This document shows positions 14,811 through 23,646 of a DNA stretch of 59,579 nt, piece after piece. The DNA is from Neolewinella aurantiaca. Lineage in GTDB: Bacteria; Bacteroidota; Bacteroidia; Chitinophagales; Saprospiraceae. Numbering within the stretch: the stretch's first letter is position 1; the number at the start of each line of letters is the position of its first letter. Under the pieces are notes generated by a model. The model saw nothing but the letters and a program-made list of their open reading frames with translations, did no database searches and was not told where the DNA came from. Position numbers and translations under genes: made by a program. The stretch covers positions 1 through 59,579 of the forward strand of contig NZ_VOXD01000038.1 of the NCBI RefSeq assembly GCF_008014675.1, in the 5' to 3' direction.

Positions 14811-15587
14811 ATGATCAAACGCCTTTTCCTTAGTGAGCGCGCCATGCTAACCGCCATTATTATCAATGCGGTAGTGATTTTTGCGCTCTACTTCCCTACG
14901 CTGAGAAACAACGAATGGCTCCTTGCCATCGACCACGCCTTCATCCTCTTTTTTCTGATCGAGGTTATCGTAAAACTCATCGTGTTAAAGCCTAAAGCTT
15001 ACTTCCGTGGCAACTGGAACCGCTTCGACTTCATCATCGTGATGGGCAGCCTCCCGGTTTTTCTGGAGGGCCTTTTCCCGATCCCCGAAGCTACCGGCCT
15101 GCTTATTCTGCTGCGCCTGTTCCGGCTGGTACGACTGGTACGGTTTTTACGGTTTATCCCCAACATTGAACACGTGATGACTGGCCTGGGGCGGGCCATT
15201 AAAGCCTCGGTCTTTGTGCTCGTTGCCCTGGTGTTCCTCAACTTCATGCTCGCCATCCTCACCTGCCATTTTTACGCCGACATCGCTCCTGAGTATTTCG
15301 GGAACCCACTGGTGAGTATTTACAGCATTTTTCAGCTGTTTACGCTGGAGGGCTGGAACGAAATTCCGGCTGCGATCGTACAAACTACCGATAGCGCTTT
15401 TACGATCGGGATGACTCGTTTCTACTTCGCCATCGTGGTAATTCTGGGCGGAATCTTCGGCATGAGCCTGGCCAACGCCGTGTTCATCGATGAAATGATG
15501 ATGGACAACAACGAAGAACTTGAAAAAAAGGTGGACGCCCTTACCGACGAAATCAGAATGCTGCGGGAAACACTAAGTCAAAAATAG
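14811..15587 (+). CDS. Voltage-gated cation channel (six-helix NaChBac-like)
   Basis: A 258-residue six-helix channel subunit expected to form a tetramer. The S4 voltage sensor has arginines at three-residue steps (LRLFRLVRLVRFLRF, about residues 100-115). The selectivity filter is TLEGWNE (near 177-183), where NaChBac and NavAb have TLESW. The tail from about 230 is an acidic then heptad-patterned coiled coil (EELEKKVDALTDEIRMLRE), as in bacterial sodium channels where it holds the tetramer. Start at 14811 is the first ATG that leaves only a short N-terminus before S1. The Gly in the filter makes ion selectivity uncertain. Confidence 0.85.
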   Translation: MIKRLFLSERAMLTAIIINAVVIFALYFPTLRNNEWLLAIDHAFILFFLIEVIVKLIVLKPKAYFRGNWNRFDFIIVMGSLPVFLEGLFPIPEATGLLILLRLFRLVRLVRFLRFIPNIEHVMTGLGRAIKASVFVLVALVFLNFMLAILTCHFYADIAPEYFGNPLVSIYSIFQLFTLEGWNEIPAAIVQTTDSAFTIGMTRFYFAIVVILGGIFGMSLANAVFIDEMMMDNNEELEKKVDALTDEIRMLRETLSQK

Positions 15588-15667
15588 CGGTGAACAAACC
15601 GGACTTAAAACCAGCACGTACCCCTCAATTTATAAATCAGGAAATCTATGGCGCTCCCATTTCCGGG

Positions 15668-15685
15668 GGCGCGGACGCAGGTGCA
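15668..15685 (-). repeat. 18-bp dispersed motif, exact copy (spacer TCC)
   Basis: Exact copy in minus orientation between the convergent channel and GH53 genes, 22 bases beyond the end of the GH53 gene. Confidence 0.85.
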
Positions 15686-15706
15686 GGGTACGGATAACAG
15701 CCTCGC

Positions 15707-17140
15707 TTACTCCTGAAGCAACAGTACCCTGGCCGCAAATGAGTTGCCGGGCCATCCATCAATTTTCACGACATAAACGCCAGCCGGTAATTCGGGCAGC
15801 GGCACACTCTCGTACCCCGCTCCCCTGGTACCCAACGGGTACCTCAACATCACTCTTCCGCTGAGATCCACCAGTTGCAGGCGGGCCCTTTGGTCCGCTA
15901 AGCCAGCCGCAAAGGTTACCTCAAGCGCACGCCCTCCCGGGCTGACAAGCACACTAACCGGAGGCTCCCCTGCGGGGAGCTCGGCGTGGGAGACCAGTCC
16001 GTCGTAGTTGTAGGCATAAAAGCCCATCCCCCCGTCAGGAAGTACGTTGTTGGTGAAATCGAAAAAAGCAGCGTGTTCCTGATGCGAGCCCTGCCCCCAT
16101 TGTGTCCGACAGGGAGAACTCACCCATGCGGGTTCCCAGTAAATCACCCCCGCCGCACCGCGGCGGATCATTTCCTGCGTCAGGTCTACCAGCCATCGTT
16201 TCTGGTTGTTTGGGCTGGCGGGCGCGTAGCCTGGTTGCACCGAACTAATAATGTTGTTGGCAGTATCGTTGCTTTCGGTTGTCCAGATATAACCCGTTTC
16301 AAAGATCATCACTTCCTTGCCGGGGTAATCGGCTTTCAGCCGCTCAACGATGTCTCCGGCGTCCCCAATCGTTGTTGGCTGGTGCCAGGCCCAGTAATAG
16401 GAAAGGCCGATGACGTCAAAATCCGTTACTCCGTGCTCTTCGAAGCCTTCAAGCAACCAGCCGGCGTTGGTTGGTCCGGCAATGTGAATAGCGATCCCAA
16501 TGTTTTTTCCGGTCTCCACTTCAACGTCGCGCACCGCTGCGATGGCCCGGTTGAAGAGGGCCGCGTTACGCGGCCAGTCTAAGGCCCAGCCAGCCGCATC
16601 GTCCTCCGCAGATTGCAGGATGCCCTTATTGGTTTCGTTTCCGATCTGAACCATTTCCGGCATAAGGTTACCGGCATTGAGGTTCAGCAGCGTAGCGTGA
16701 ATGTAATTGTAGAGCGAATCTTCCAGCACCGACAGGTTATCTGTTACCCCGGCCCAGGCGGCGGGGACAATTTGCCGGCTGGGGTCCGTCCAGGTGTCGG
16801 AGAGGTGAAAGTCGAGCAGGACGCTCATCCCTGATGCTTTTGCGCGGGCGATGCTTCGTTTTACGTCGGCCAGATCTCCGTAGCGGTTGCCGTCGTTGAG
16901 GTCGTCGTACCAACGGGGATTGTGCCAAATGCGCAGGCGCACCAGGTTTGCACCCGCATCGGCAAAAATGGTGTAAGGGTCTTCCTCCAGCCCTCCTGCC
17001 TCGTAGCGCACGCCGCAGTCCTCCATTTCATTCACGTAACTGAGGTCGGCACCGAGGTAGAAACCGGGCTGGGCCCGGACGGTGGCTCCGCAAAGGATTA
17101 GGACGAGTAGCAAGTTGATTCTGATCGTTGGGCTCATCAT
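15707..17140 (-). CDS. GH53 arabinogalactan endo-beta-1,4-galactanase with T9SS domain
   Basis: A 477-residue secreted glycoside hydrolase. Signal peptide at about 1-22, then a GH53 (beta/alpha)8 barrel with the acid/base Glu in QIGNETNKG (near 165) and the nucleophile Glu in MIFETGY (near 280); YWAWHQPT lines the cleft. The family cuts beta-1,4-galactan side chains of pectin and type I arabinogalactan. The C-terminal 80 residues form a T9SS sorting domain (LPAGVYVVKIDG). The start at 17140 (MM pair) fits the signal peptide; the 44 codons upstream cross a motif copy and are not conserved-looking. It lies downstream of the susCDE genes on the same strand but beyond a strong terminator. Confidence 0.9.
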   Translation of the reverse strand: MMSPTIRINLLLVLILCGATVRAQPGFYLGADLSYVNEMEDCGVRYEAGGLEEDPYTIFADAGANLVRLRIWHNPRWYDDLNDGNRYGDLADVKRSIARAKASGMSVLLDFHLSDTWTDPSRQIVPAAWAGVTDNLSVLEDSLYNYIHATLLNLNAGNLMPEMVQIGNETNKGILQSAEDDAAGWALDWPRNAALFNRAIAAVRDVEVETGKNIGIAIHIAGPTNAGWLLEGFEEHGVTDFDVIGLSYYWAWHQPTTIGDAGDIVERLKADYPGKEVMIFETGYIWTTESNDTANNIISSVQPGYAPASPNNQKRWLVDLTQEMIRRGAAGVIYWEPAWVSSPCRTQWGQGSHQEHAAFFDFTNNVLPDGGMGFYAYNYDGLVSHAELPAGEPPVSVLVSPGGRALEVTFAAGLADQRARLQLVDLSGRVMLRYPLGTRGAGYESVPLPELPAGVYVVKIDGWPGNSFAARVLLLQE

Positions 17141-17158
17141 ATTCACAAAATGTATCAG

Positions 17159-17177
17159 GGCGCAGACGCGGGATGCA
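17159..17177 (-). repeat. 18-bp dispersed motif, diverged copy
   Basis: Minus-oriented copy with one inserted base and a substitution in the TGCACCTGCG half. It lies just upstream of the GH53 start, 55 bp from another diverged copy at 17232. Confidence 0.5.
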
Positions 17178-17231
17178 ATGACCGTTTTTTGAGGAGCAGG
17201 GCAACCAGAGATCACCTCCAAAACCGTGCCT

Positions 17232-17249
17232 TGTACCTGCGGCCCCGCC
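17232..17249 (+). repeat. 18-bp dispersed motif, diverged copy (two mismatches)
   Basis: TGTACCTGCGGCCCCGCC differs at two positions. It follows immediately after the T-tract of the susCDE terminator, opposite in orientation to the copy at 17159. Confidence 0.55.
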
Positions 17250-17251
17250 CT

Positions 17252-17292
17252 TAAAAAAGGAACGGCCGACAAACCAAAGTCTGCCGGCCGTT
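17252..17292 (-). terminator. Terminator of the susCDE operon
   Basis: On the minus strand a 14-bp stem (8 bp AACGGCCG/CGGCCGTT plus six further pairs, two G-U) with a TTTG loop is followed by CCTTTTTT. It lies 18 bp after the susE-like gene and separates it from GH53. Confidence 0.85.
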
Positions 17293-17309
17293 ATTCAAAA
17301 ACAAGTCGA

Positions 17310-18359
17310 TTAATTTTTGGTCAGCGAATAGCTGTAAATCGGGCCGGTCAGATCGACAACGATGGTGTAGTTGCCACCTTCAGCGACTACGATGTTATCG
17401 CCGCCGTACTCCAGTTTCAGGTCAGCGCCTACGTCTCCGAAGTCCAGGTCCCATGCGTCGTTGGCGCGGAACTTGATCTCACCTTCAACCAGGTCAATCG
17501 TCAGGCTCAGGAGGCCTGTTTCTGCATCGTACACGAGGTCGGTGTCTGAGTCCCAGCCGGTCGGTGTAGCTGAACCGATGAGGCCCCAGTTCGTGACGGT
17601 TGCGGTGTAGGTCAGGTCATTGATGTTGGCGTTAAGACGGTAAAGGCCGGCTTCGCCGGCCATGATGTTGTCGCCGCCTGCGTCGAGGGTACCATCCGCA
17701 CCGGTATCACCGTAATCCGCATCCCAGTTGGGCTGTGGGGTAAATTTGAACTGATTGTTTGCCTCAGCGAAGAAAACGTAACCATCGTAGATGCCGTTAT
17801 CCTCCACACTGTGAAGCCTCGGCGCATCGGGCGCATCGGGGCTCCAGCCCTGGTGAGCGCCGGGTACGTAAATCTTGGGGTACTCTATTTCAGCCTCGAA
17901 GGGCGTTACGTTCAGTGAAATGGGGCTTGAGTACAGTACGTTGTTATCCGCAGTTGTACCAACGCTGGCTTTGATACGGACTTCCACCGCCTGGCTGGTG
18001 CCTCCGGCGATACCGTTGTTGATCAGAAAGTTGTTTATTGTACTGTTTTTCGCGGTACCGCTCAGTGCATTCACCGCAGGAATGATGGAGGTCGGCTCAG
18101 CAAAATCGGTACCGGCCAGGGCCACCTCTACCGAGTATCTCGCTCCTGCCGGAAAACCAAAATCGGCAGCACTCCAGGTGAAGGTAGGGAAGTCATCCTC
18201 ACGGGTGCTTTCTTCGATGATGAACGAAGAACCATCCGCCGGAGCAGAAATAGATGAAGGTGCGCCCAGCGTCAGTACCGGGTCGAAAGACTCTTCTTCA
18301 CAGGCCGTGAAGGAGAGCAAAATCGCCGCGAAGGCGAAAATGAAATGTTGCTTTAACAT
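17310..18359 (-). CDS. SusE-like surface glycan-binding lipoprotein
   Basis: A 349-residue lipoprotein (lipobox LLSFTAC, Cys near 20) with a SusE N-terminal Ig-like domain (about 25-150) and two tandem starch-binding-type modules (about 165-255 and 258-349). Each module carries the patterns GxxxGW, a FKF or IKFRA strand and a GGDNI turn. It should sit on the cell surface and hold glycan for the SusCD transporter. The two modules closely resemble the pair inserted in the neighbouring SusD, for example EIKFRANDAW here against EIKFRANDDW there, so the modules were duplicated between the genes. It is third in the operon, 120 bp after susD behind an intercistronic stem-loop. Confidence 0.85.
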   Translation of the reverse strand: MLKQHFIFAFAAILLSFTACEEESFDPVLTLGAPSSISAPADGSSFIIEESTREDDFPTFTWSAADFGFPAGARYSVEVALAGTDFAEPTSIIPAVNALSGTAKNSTINNFLINNGIAGGTSQAVEVRIKASVGTTADNNVLYSSPISLNVTPFEAEIEYPKIYVPGAHQGWSPDAPDAPRLHSVEDNGIYDGYVFFAEANNQFKFTPQPNWDADYGDTGADGTLDAGGDNIMAGEAGLYRLNANINDLTYTATVTNWGLIGSATPTGWDSDTDLVYDAETGLLSLTIDLVEGEIKFRANDAWDLDFGDVGADLKLEYGGDNIVVAEGGNYTIVVDLTGPIYSYSLTKN

Positions 18360-18398
18360 TGTTTATTTTATTTAATGATTATCACAAAAGACGATAAC

Positions 18399-18467
18399 CG
18401 TAGTAGTGAGAGCAGCCGGCAACATCTTTCTTATGAACGGCTGTCATCCTCTGCTACCACTACTACG
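18399..18467 (-). promoter_or_regulatory. Intercistronic stem-loop between susD and susE
   Basis: Outer arms CGTAGTAGTG / CACTACTACG (10 bp, perfect) enclose inner arms CAGCCG / CGGCTG, with an asymmetric bulge. Such stems between susD and susE could protect the upstream message or attenuate the downstream gene; this role is inferred. Confidence 0.45.
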
Positions 18468-18479
18468 TTACGGTCGTTG

Positions 18480-20687
18480 CTAGTATCCTGAGTTCTGCTG
18501 CAGGTTCGGGTTAGCGCCGATATCTGCTGAAGGAATAGGGAAAACGTCGCGGAAAGCAGGGACTTGTGTTCCGTCCGGAGCACCGCCCTTGAGCGGCCAT
18601 ACGTAATCGCCGTCAGAGAACTGTCCGAAACGAACGAGGTCGGTACGGCGATGACACTCCCAGTAGAGTTCGCGTGCGCGCTCATCGAGGATGAAATCGA
18701 GGTCGAGGTCGCTGTTCTGGATGTTGCCAGCAGTATTTCCGTAAGCACGCTCACGCAGCAGGTTGATGTACCCTACTGCTTCTTCGGTGCTGCCACCACC
18801 TCCGCGCAGTACTGCTTCGGCGTACATCAGGTAGACGTCGCCAAGGCGGAAGAGCAAAAAGTCGGTATCGGGGAACGCCAGGTCAGAGCCCGCAACACCG
18901 TCGCGGGTAAGGTTGGTGAATTTCGTTACTGCGTAGCCCTGGGTGAACTGAGTTACGTCGTCGATTTCCAATGTCTGTCCTTCGGTGAAGAACATCGCAC
19001 GGCGGTCGGAGGCAGGTACCTCAACACCAAAAGTGTAGTCGGGATTATTGAGGTATAAGCTTACTTTGTAGAACCCGTCACGGACTACACCGATGTTATC
19101 CCCACCTTCTTCGAGCAGGCCATCGGCTCCGGTATCACCGTAGTTGAGGGCCCAGTCGTCGTTGGCGCGGAACTTGATTTCGTTGCCTGCGGTCAGTGCT
19201 ACTTCCAGTTCCCACGCCCCTGTTTCCGGGTTGAAGGTCATATCGGTATCGGCGTCCCAGCCGCCGGGAGTGGCGCTTCCGATAAGGCCGAACTGAACCT
19301 TTTCAGCAGTATAGGTAAGACCGTCGAGATCAGCGGTTACGCGGTAGAAACCATCCTCGGCAACGGTGATGTTATCACCGCCGCCTTCTACGAGGCCACC
19401 ACTTTCATCTACACCATAAGCGGCATCCCAGCTGCCAAGGGCAAATTTGAAAGCGAGGTCAGCTCCTTCCGGGAAGTAAACGTAGCCAGTATAGATGTTC
19501 TCCTCACCGCGCTTAGCAAGTGCGGTAGAATCGTTCATCGGGTCCCAGCCCTGGTAAGCGCCGGGTACGTTCAGTAGTTCGTAGGTATTACCGGGGAATA
19601 CAGGTGCGTTGACGACCTGTCCGCCGCCACCGGCGGAGGGGAACTTCTCTACGAGAGCACTGGTTACGCGGGTACCGCCCCAGCCACCATCAAGGCCAAA
19701 AGCTGCGGGATCCATGCTTCCGCCTACTGCAGCGTGGGCGATGAAGGCCATCCCACCGAAGGTGCGCGTGCTGACGCCGTCGAAGAGAATGGGGAAGATT
19801 GTCTCGTCACTGCCATCGTTGTCGGCAACGTAGAGATTAGCGTACTCGGGCTCAAGGCTGAACCCTGCATCAATGATCTTCTGGCAGTAAGTCAGGCAGT
19901 CAGCGTAGCGGTTATCTCCCACGTGCACTTCTGCATTGAGGTAAAGTTTTGCGAGGAGCATCCAGACGGCAGCACGGTCGGCACGGCCGTATTCGTTCTG
20001 GCGCGCGTCGATCATTTCGTCTTCAATCGCCAACAGTTCTGATTCTACGTAGGCAAAGACTTCGCTTGCGGTAGCCTGCTCGGGGAAGAAAGCGCCCACG
20101 GCGTCCTCCTCGGTTACAAAGGGAACGTTGCGGAACAAGTCAAGCGCGTGCCAGTAGCTGAGTGCGCGCAGAAAGCGGGCCTCGGCACGGTATTCGGCAA
20201 CACGGTCTGCAACGTCGCCGCTCTGACCGCGGCTTGCCAGCTTTTCTTCACTGCTTTCGCGGATGAATTCATTGGCCAGACTGATCTGGTAGAAAATCCG
20301 GTTGTACATCGCCGCGATGAACTCATTGGAGGTGCTCCAGTCCTGTTCTTCGTAGTCGTGGATGTTGCCGTCGTTCCATGCGATCACGGCTTCGTCGGTT
20401 GTAAGTTCCTGTGCTTTCCAGTACTGGCGCAGGTAGGTAGAGAATCCTTCGTCGATACCGCTGATGTCTGGCTGACCGGAAGGCCCCTGCTGGCCGGAAA
20501 CCGACAGGCCGGCATAGAGTTTGGCGAGTACCTGTTCGTAAGAAGCAGGGTCGTCGTACACGATATCGGCGGTGATTTCGTCCGGGTCGAGGGGAACGGT
20601 ATTAAGGTCGTCGAAGCAGGAGGTAAACCCTGTGGCCATTGCCAGTAAGAGCAAGGCTGCGAAAAATTTATTCATCGTTGTATTCAT
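18480..20687 (-). CDS. SusD/RagB lipoprotein with two inserted SusE/F-type binding modules
   Basis: A 735-residue SusD-family surface lipoprotein that caps the SusC transporter and binds glycan. Lipobox is TGFTSC (Cys near 24). The SusD TPR-like core covers about 25-360 (ARFLRALSYWHALDLFRNVP is the family signature) and resumes at about 560 with the SusD C-terminal part (DFLLFRLGDVYLMYAEAV, RARELYWECHRRTDLVRFG). Between them, about 190 residues form two tandem modules like those in the adjacent SusE (GAYQGWDP, then GSATPGGWDADTD, EIKFRANDDW and GGDNI). Usual SusD length is 500-600, so the insertion explains the excess. It starts 13 bp after the susC stop, so the two are co-transcribed. Confidence 0.9.
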   Translation of the reverse strand: MNTTMNKFFAALLLLAMATGFTSCFDDLNTVPLDPDEITADIVYDDPASYEQVLAKLYAGLSVSGQQGPSGQPDISGIDEGFSTYLRQYWKAQELTTDEAVIAWNDGNIHDYEEQDWSTSNEFIAAMYNRIFYQISLANEFIRESSEEKLASRGQSGDVADRVAEYRAEARFLRALSYWHALDLFRNVPFVTEEDAVGAFFPEQATASEVFAYVESELLAIEDEMIDARQNEYGRADRAAVWMLLAKLYLNAEVHVGDNRYADCLTYCQKIIDAGFSLEPEYANLYVADNDGSDETIFPILFDGVSTRTFGGMAFIAHAAVGGSMDPAAFGLDGGWGGTRVTSALVEKFPSAGGGGQVVNAPVFPGNTYELLNVPGAYQGWDPMNDSTALAKRGEENIYTGYVYFPEGADLAFKFALGSWDAAYGVDESGGLVEGGGDNITVAEDGFYRVTADLDGLTYTAEKVQFGLIGSATPGGWDADTDMTFNPETGAWELEVALTAGNEIKFRANDDWALNYGDTGADGLLEEGGDNIGVVRDGFYKVSLYLNNPDYTFGVEVPASDRRAMFFTEGQTLEIDDVTQFTQGYAVTKFTNLTRDGVAGSDLAFPDTDFLLFRLGDVYLMYAEAVLRGGGGSTEEAVGYINLLRERAYGNTAGNIQNSDLDLDFILDERARELYWECHRRTDLVRFGQFSDGDYVWPLKGGAPDGTQVPAFRDVFPIPSADIGANPNLQQNSGY

Positions 20688-20700
20688 GATAGCACTAATG

Positions 20701-23646
20701 TTAAAAGTTTACGCCTACTCCCAGGAGGATGGTGCGGGCGCGGGGGTAAATGGTGTTGTCGATACCACCGCTCACTTCAGGGTCGATGCCTTCGTAATCA
20801 GTGATAACAAATGGATTCTGAACGGTCAGGTAAGTACGGATGCTGCTACCTTCACCAACTACATCATCGAAACGGTATCCTGCCGTAACGTGATCAAGAC
20901 GGAAGAAAGAAGCATTCTGAACGAAGTAATCGCTGAAGTAGCGAACCTGCTCGAAGTCTGTTTCCGTGATTTCCGGCAGGGTGTTCGTTACAAAACCAGT
21001 ACTGTTTACCAGTCCGCCGTAGCTCAGGCCACTCACGTTGTTGTTGTAAACGTAGTTGCCGAAGCTGGCACGTCCGGCCGTAGAGAGATCGAACTTGCCA
21101 ACGTTGTAGTTCAGCGTCATACCAAAGAACGAACTGGCCTGCGGGCTTTCGTAGCGGTAGAGGTCGCCGTTGTCAACCACCCCGTCTCCGTTACGGTCCA
21201 CATAAACGCCCTCAACGGGTACGCCGGCGTTATCGTAAACCTGCTCGTAAACGTAAAACGAAGAAGGCTGGAACCCGACACTGTGAATCTGAATGTTGTT
21301 ACCCACACCACCTGAAATACCACCAGTGGCAACACCAATGTAGTTCGGGTCTTCAGTAGCAGTAAGGCGTGTAATCTCGCTGTCCTGAATGGTGAAGTTC
21401 ACGGCAACTTCAAGGCTGCTGTTCTTCGTACGGTATGGAGTACCGTTCAGGCTCAGTTCAATACCCTGCCCCTCCAGGTCACCTACGTTTGAGGTAATGA
21501 AGTTAGTCAGGTTCGTACCTGCGGGAACGGGAATAAAGTTCAGCAGGTCACTCGTTTTGCGGGAGTAAACTTCTACCGATCCGTTGAGCCGATCGTTGAA
21601 GAAACCGAAATCCACCGCTACGTTGAACGTAGCTGACTCTTCCCACTTAAGGCCGGAGTTATAACCTTCGGGGCGCAGTGTGGTAATGAAGCGGTCACCA
21701 AACTGGTAACGGGCATCGTCAAAACTGGCAAGGTAAATAGCCTGCGACGGGTAAAATCCACCAACGTCCTGCTGACCGGTTACACCGTATCCAACGCGGA
21801 GTTTGAGGCTGTTCAGGCCCTTTTCGTTGTTAGCATTATCAATTACTTTGTAAGCAGCTGCAGCAGAAGGGAAGATACCATAACGGTTGTCTTCGTTGAA
21901 ACGGCTGGAGCCATCCCGACGAATTGTACCGGTCAGGAGCAAGCGGTCACCAATTGAAATATTGGCCCGACCAAAAAGCGACAGCAGGTAGTACTCGCTG
22001 GCACTTTCACCGGATTGAGGTTCAGAACCGTCCAGTTGCTGGTTGAAGAAAGAACTGGCAAAAGAGAAGTTCTGCCAGGAGTAACCGCCCAGTACGTCGA
22101 GGCCGAAACCTTCGAATTCCTCCGCGTAGTTCAGATAGAATTCGAGCAGTTTATTCTTGTTCTCAGAGTCGTAGCTGTTATCTGCACCACCAGCATTAGC
22201 ACCATCGAATGCGAAAGCCGCCGTAGCGGGCGTGAAAACTGTTCCTGAACCTTCGCTTACATCATAAGCCACATTGAGATTGGCCCGTAGTTCCGGCAGG
22301 AAAGGCATACGGTAATCCGCAGAGAAGTTAGCGATGTACCGGTTTACATCCGACTTGTTTTCGACCTGCTCCAACAGAGCAAGCGGATTGGCCGGAGCCA
22401 GCGTTTGCGGGTTGGTGCTGCCCATTTGAGTAATGTAGTTGTAGCCTCCGAACTCGTTGTCAGCAAAGACCGGGCGGGTTGGATCGAAAGCGAGGGCTGC
22501 TCCCAGCGCTCCGCGGTCGGCAAAGTTATTGCTGGTCGAGATGCCTTTGATCCCCGCATTGATCTGCAGGGTATTTTCAAGGAAGCCGGGGTTGATGTTC
22601 AATCCGTAAGAAATACGCTGAATCTGATCTGTCTTGAGCACGCCTTCCTGATTGGTATAACCCACCGATGCCCGGTAAGGGAGTGATTTGATCGAGCCCG
22701 AAGCACTTACGTTATGATTGTGGAAAAGCGCAGTTTGCAGGATTTCGTCCTGCCAGTCGGTGTTAGCATCACCGAGCAAGTCCAGCTGCGGGCTTCCTTC
22801 CCCGAATTGATCTGTGATCAGGGCGCGGTACTCGTCTGCATCCAGAACTTCCAGGCGATTAGCTGCTGAGCTGACACCAACAGAACCATTGTAGGAAAGC
22901 TTCAAACCGCTGCCAGCAGCACCTTTTTTGGTGGTTATGATAACTACACCATTAGAAGCCCGTGAACCGTAAATAGCCGTTGCTGATGCATCTTTCAGCA
23001 CCGTAAAGGTTTCAATATCGTTCGGGTTAACGAGGTTGAGTGGGTTACGGCTACCGCTTACGTCCCGTCCTTCGATCGGCACGCCGTCGATGATAATAAG
23101 CGGGGAATTGCTCGCGCTGAGCGAAGATCCACCACGAATACTGATGCTGGCTCCACCACCCGGCGAACCGTCGGTAGTAACCTGAACACCCGCAACCTTA
23201 CCGGAAACAAGCTCCTGGGCCGAGGTAATCGCTCCCTGGTTAAACTCCTTGGCGGAAACCGTTTCCACCGAGCCCGTAGCATCTTCCCTTTTTACAGTAC
23301 CGTAGCCAATCACGACCACTTCCTCTAACTGAGAGCCCGATTGCAGGACAACGTCAATTACGGAGCGTGTCCCTACTTCCACGACCTGTTCGGCGTAGCC
23401 GGTGTAAGAAACAGTTATGGACGTAGCGCCGGCAGGCAGCTCCAGGCTGTACTTCCCATCATAGTCGGAAACAGCCCCCGTCTGGGTGCCCGTAACCAGA
23501 ATGTAGGCTCCGATCAGGGGATCCCCCGTCTCTCCGTCTGACAGCGTACCCGTAATGGTCCGCTGTGCGAACACCGACTGCGCGGCCAGCAAAAGGCCGA
23601 ACAGCAAGAGGCCGCTCTTTATAACTTTTTTGACTTTAAGTTTCAT
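20701..23646 (-). CDS. SusC/RagA TonB-linked outer-membrane transporter
   Basis: A 981-residue SusC-family protein. Signal peptide (about 1-28), carboxypeptidase-regulatory-like domain (TITGTLSDGETGDPLIGA, about 30-110), the linker EEVVVIGYGTVKRED, plug domain (IRGGSSLSASNSPLIIIDG, then DASATAIYGSRASNGVVIITT) and a beta-barrel to the end. It imports oligosaccharides through the outer membrane with energy from TonB-ExbBD, with SusD as lid. With SusD, the SusE-like protein and the GH53 enzyme it makes a compact locus whose likely substrate is beta-1,4-galactan. No SusR, HTCS or sigma/anti-sigma gene is next to it. Confidence 0.95.
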   Translation of the reverse strand: MKLKVKKVIKSGLLLFGLLLAAQSVFAQRTITGTLSDGETGDPLIGAYILVTGTQTGAVSDYDGKYSLELPAGATSITVSYTGYAEQVVEVGTRSVIDVVLQSGSQLEEVVVIGYGTVKREDATGSVETVSAKEFNQGAITSAQELVSGKVAGVQVTTDGSPGGGASISIRGGSSLSASNSPLIIIDGVPIEGRDVSGSRNPLNLVNPNDIETFTVLKDASATAIYGSRASNGVVIITTKKGAAGSGLKLSYNGSVGVSSAANRLEVLDADEYRALITDQFGEGSPQLDLLGDANTDWQDEILQTALFHNHNVSASGSIKSLPYRASVGYTNQEGVLKTDQIQRISYGLNINPGFLENTLQINAGIKGISTSNNFADRGALGAALAFDPTRPVFADNEFGGYNYITQMGSTNPQTLAPANPLALLEQVENKSDVNRYIANFSADYRMPFLPELRANLNVAYDVSEGSGTVFTPATAAFAFDGANAGGADNSYDSENKNKLLEFYLNYAEEFEGFGLDVLGGYSWQNFSFASSFFNQQLDGSEPQSGESASEYYLLSLFGRANISIGDRLLLTGTIRRDGSSRFNEDNRYGIFPSAAAAYKVIDNANNEKGLNSLKLRVGYGVTGQQDVGGFYPSQAIYLASFDDARYQFGDRFITTLRPEGYNSGLKWEESATFNVAVDFGFFNDRLNGSVEVYSRKTSDLLNFIPVPAGTNLTNFITSNVGDLEGQGIELSLNGTPYRTKNSSLEVAVNFTIQDSEITRLTATEDPNYIGVATGGISGGVGNNIQIHSVGFQPSSFYVYEQVYDNAGVPVEGVYVDRNGDGVVDNGDLYRYESPQASSFFGMTLNYNVGKFDLSTAGRASFGNYVYNNNVSGLSYGGLVNSTGFVTNTLPEITETDFEQVRYFSDYFVQNASFFRLDHVTAGYRFDDVVGEGSSIRTYLTVQNPFVITDYEGIDPEVSGGIDNTIYPRARTILLGVGVNF

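Noticed and set aside
18480..20687. Regular DNA-level repeats in the SusD/SusE region that might suggest a CRISPR or tandem array
   Set aside because: They correspond to repeated protein modules with diverged DNA, spaced about 270-300 bp, without identical short repeats.
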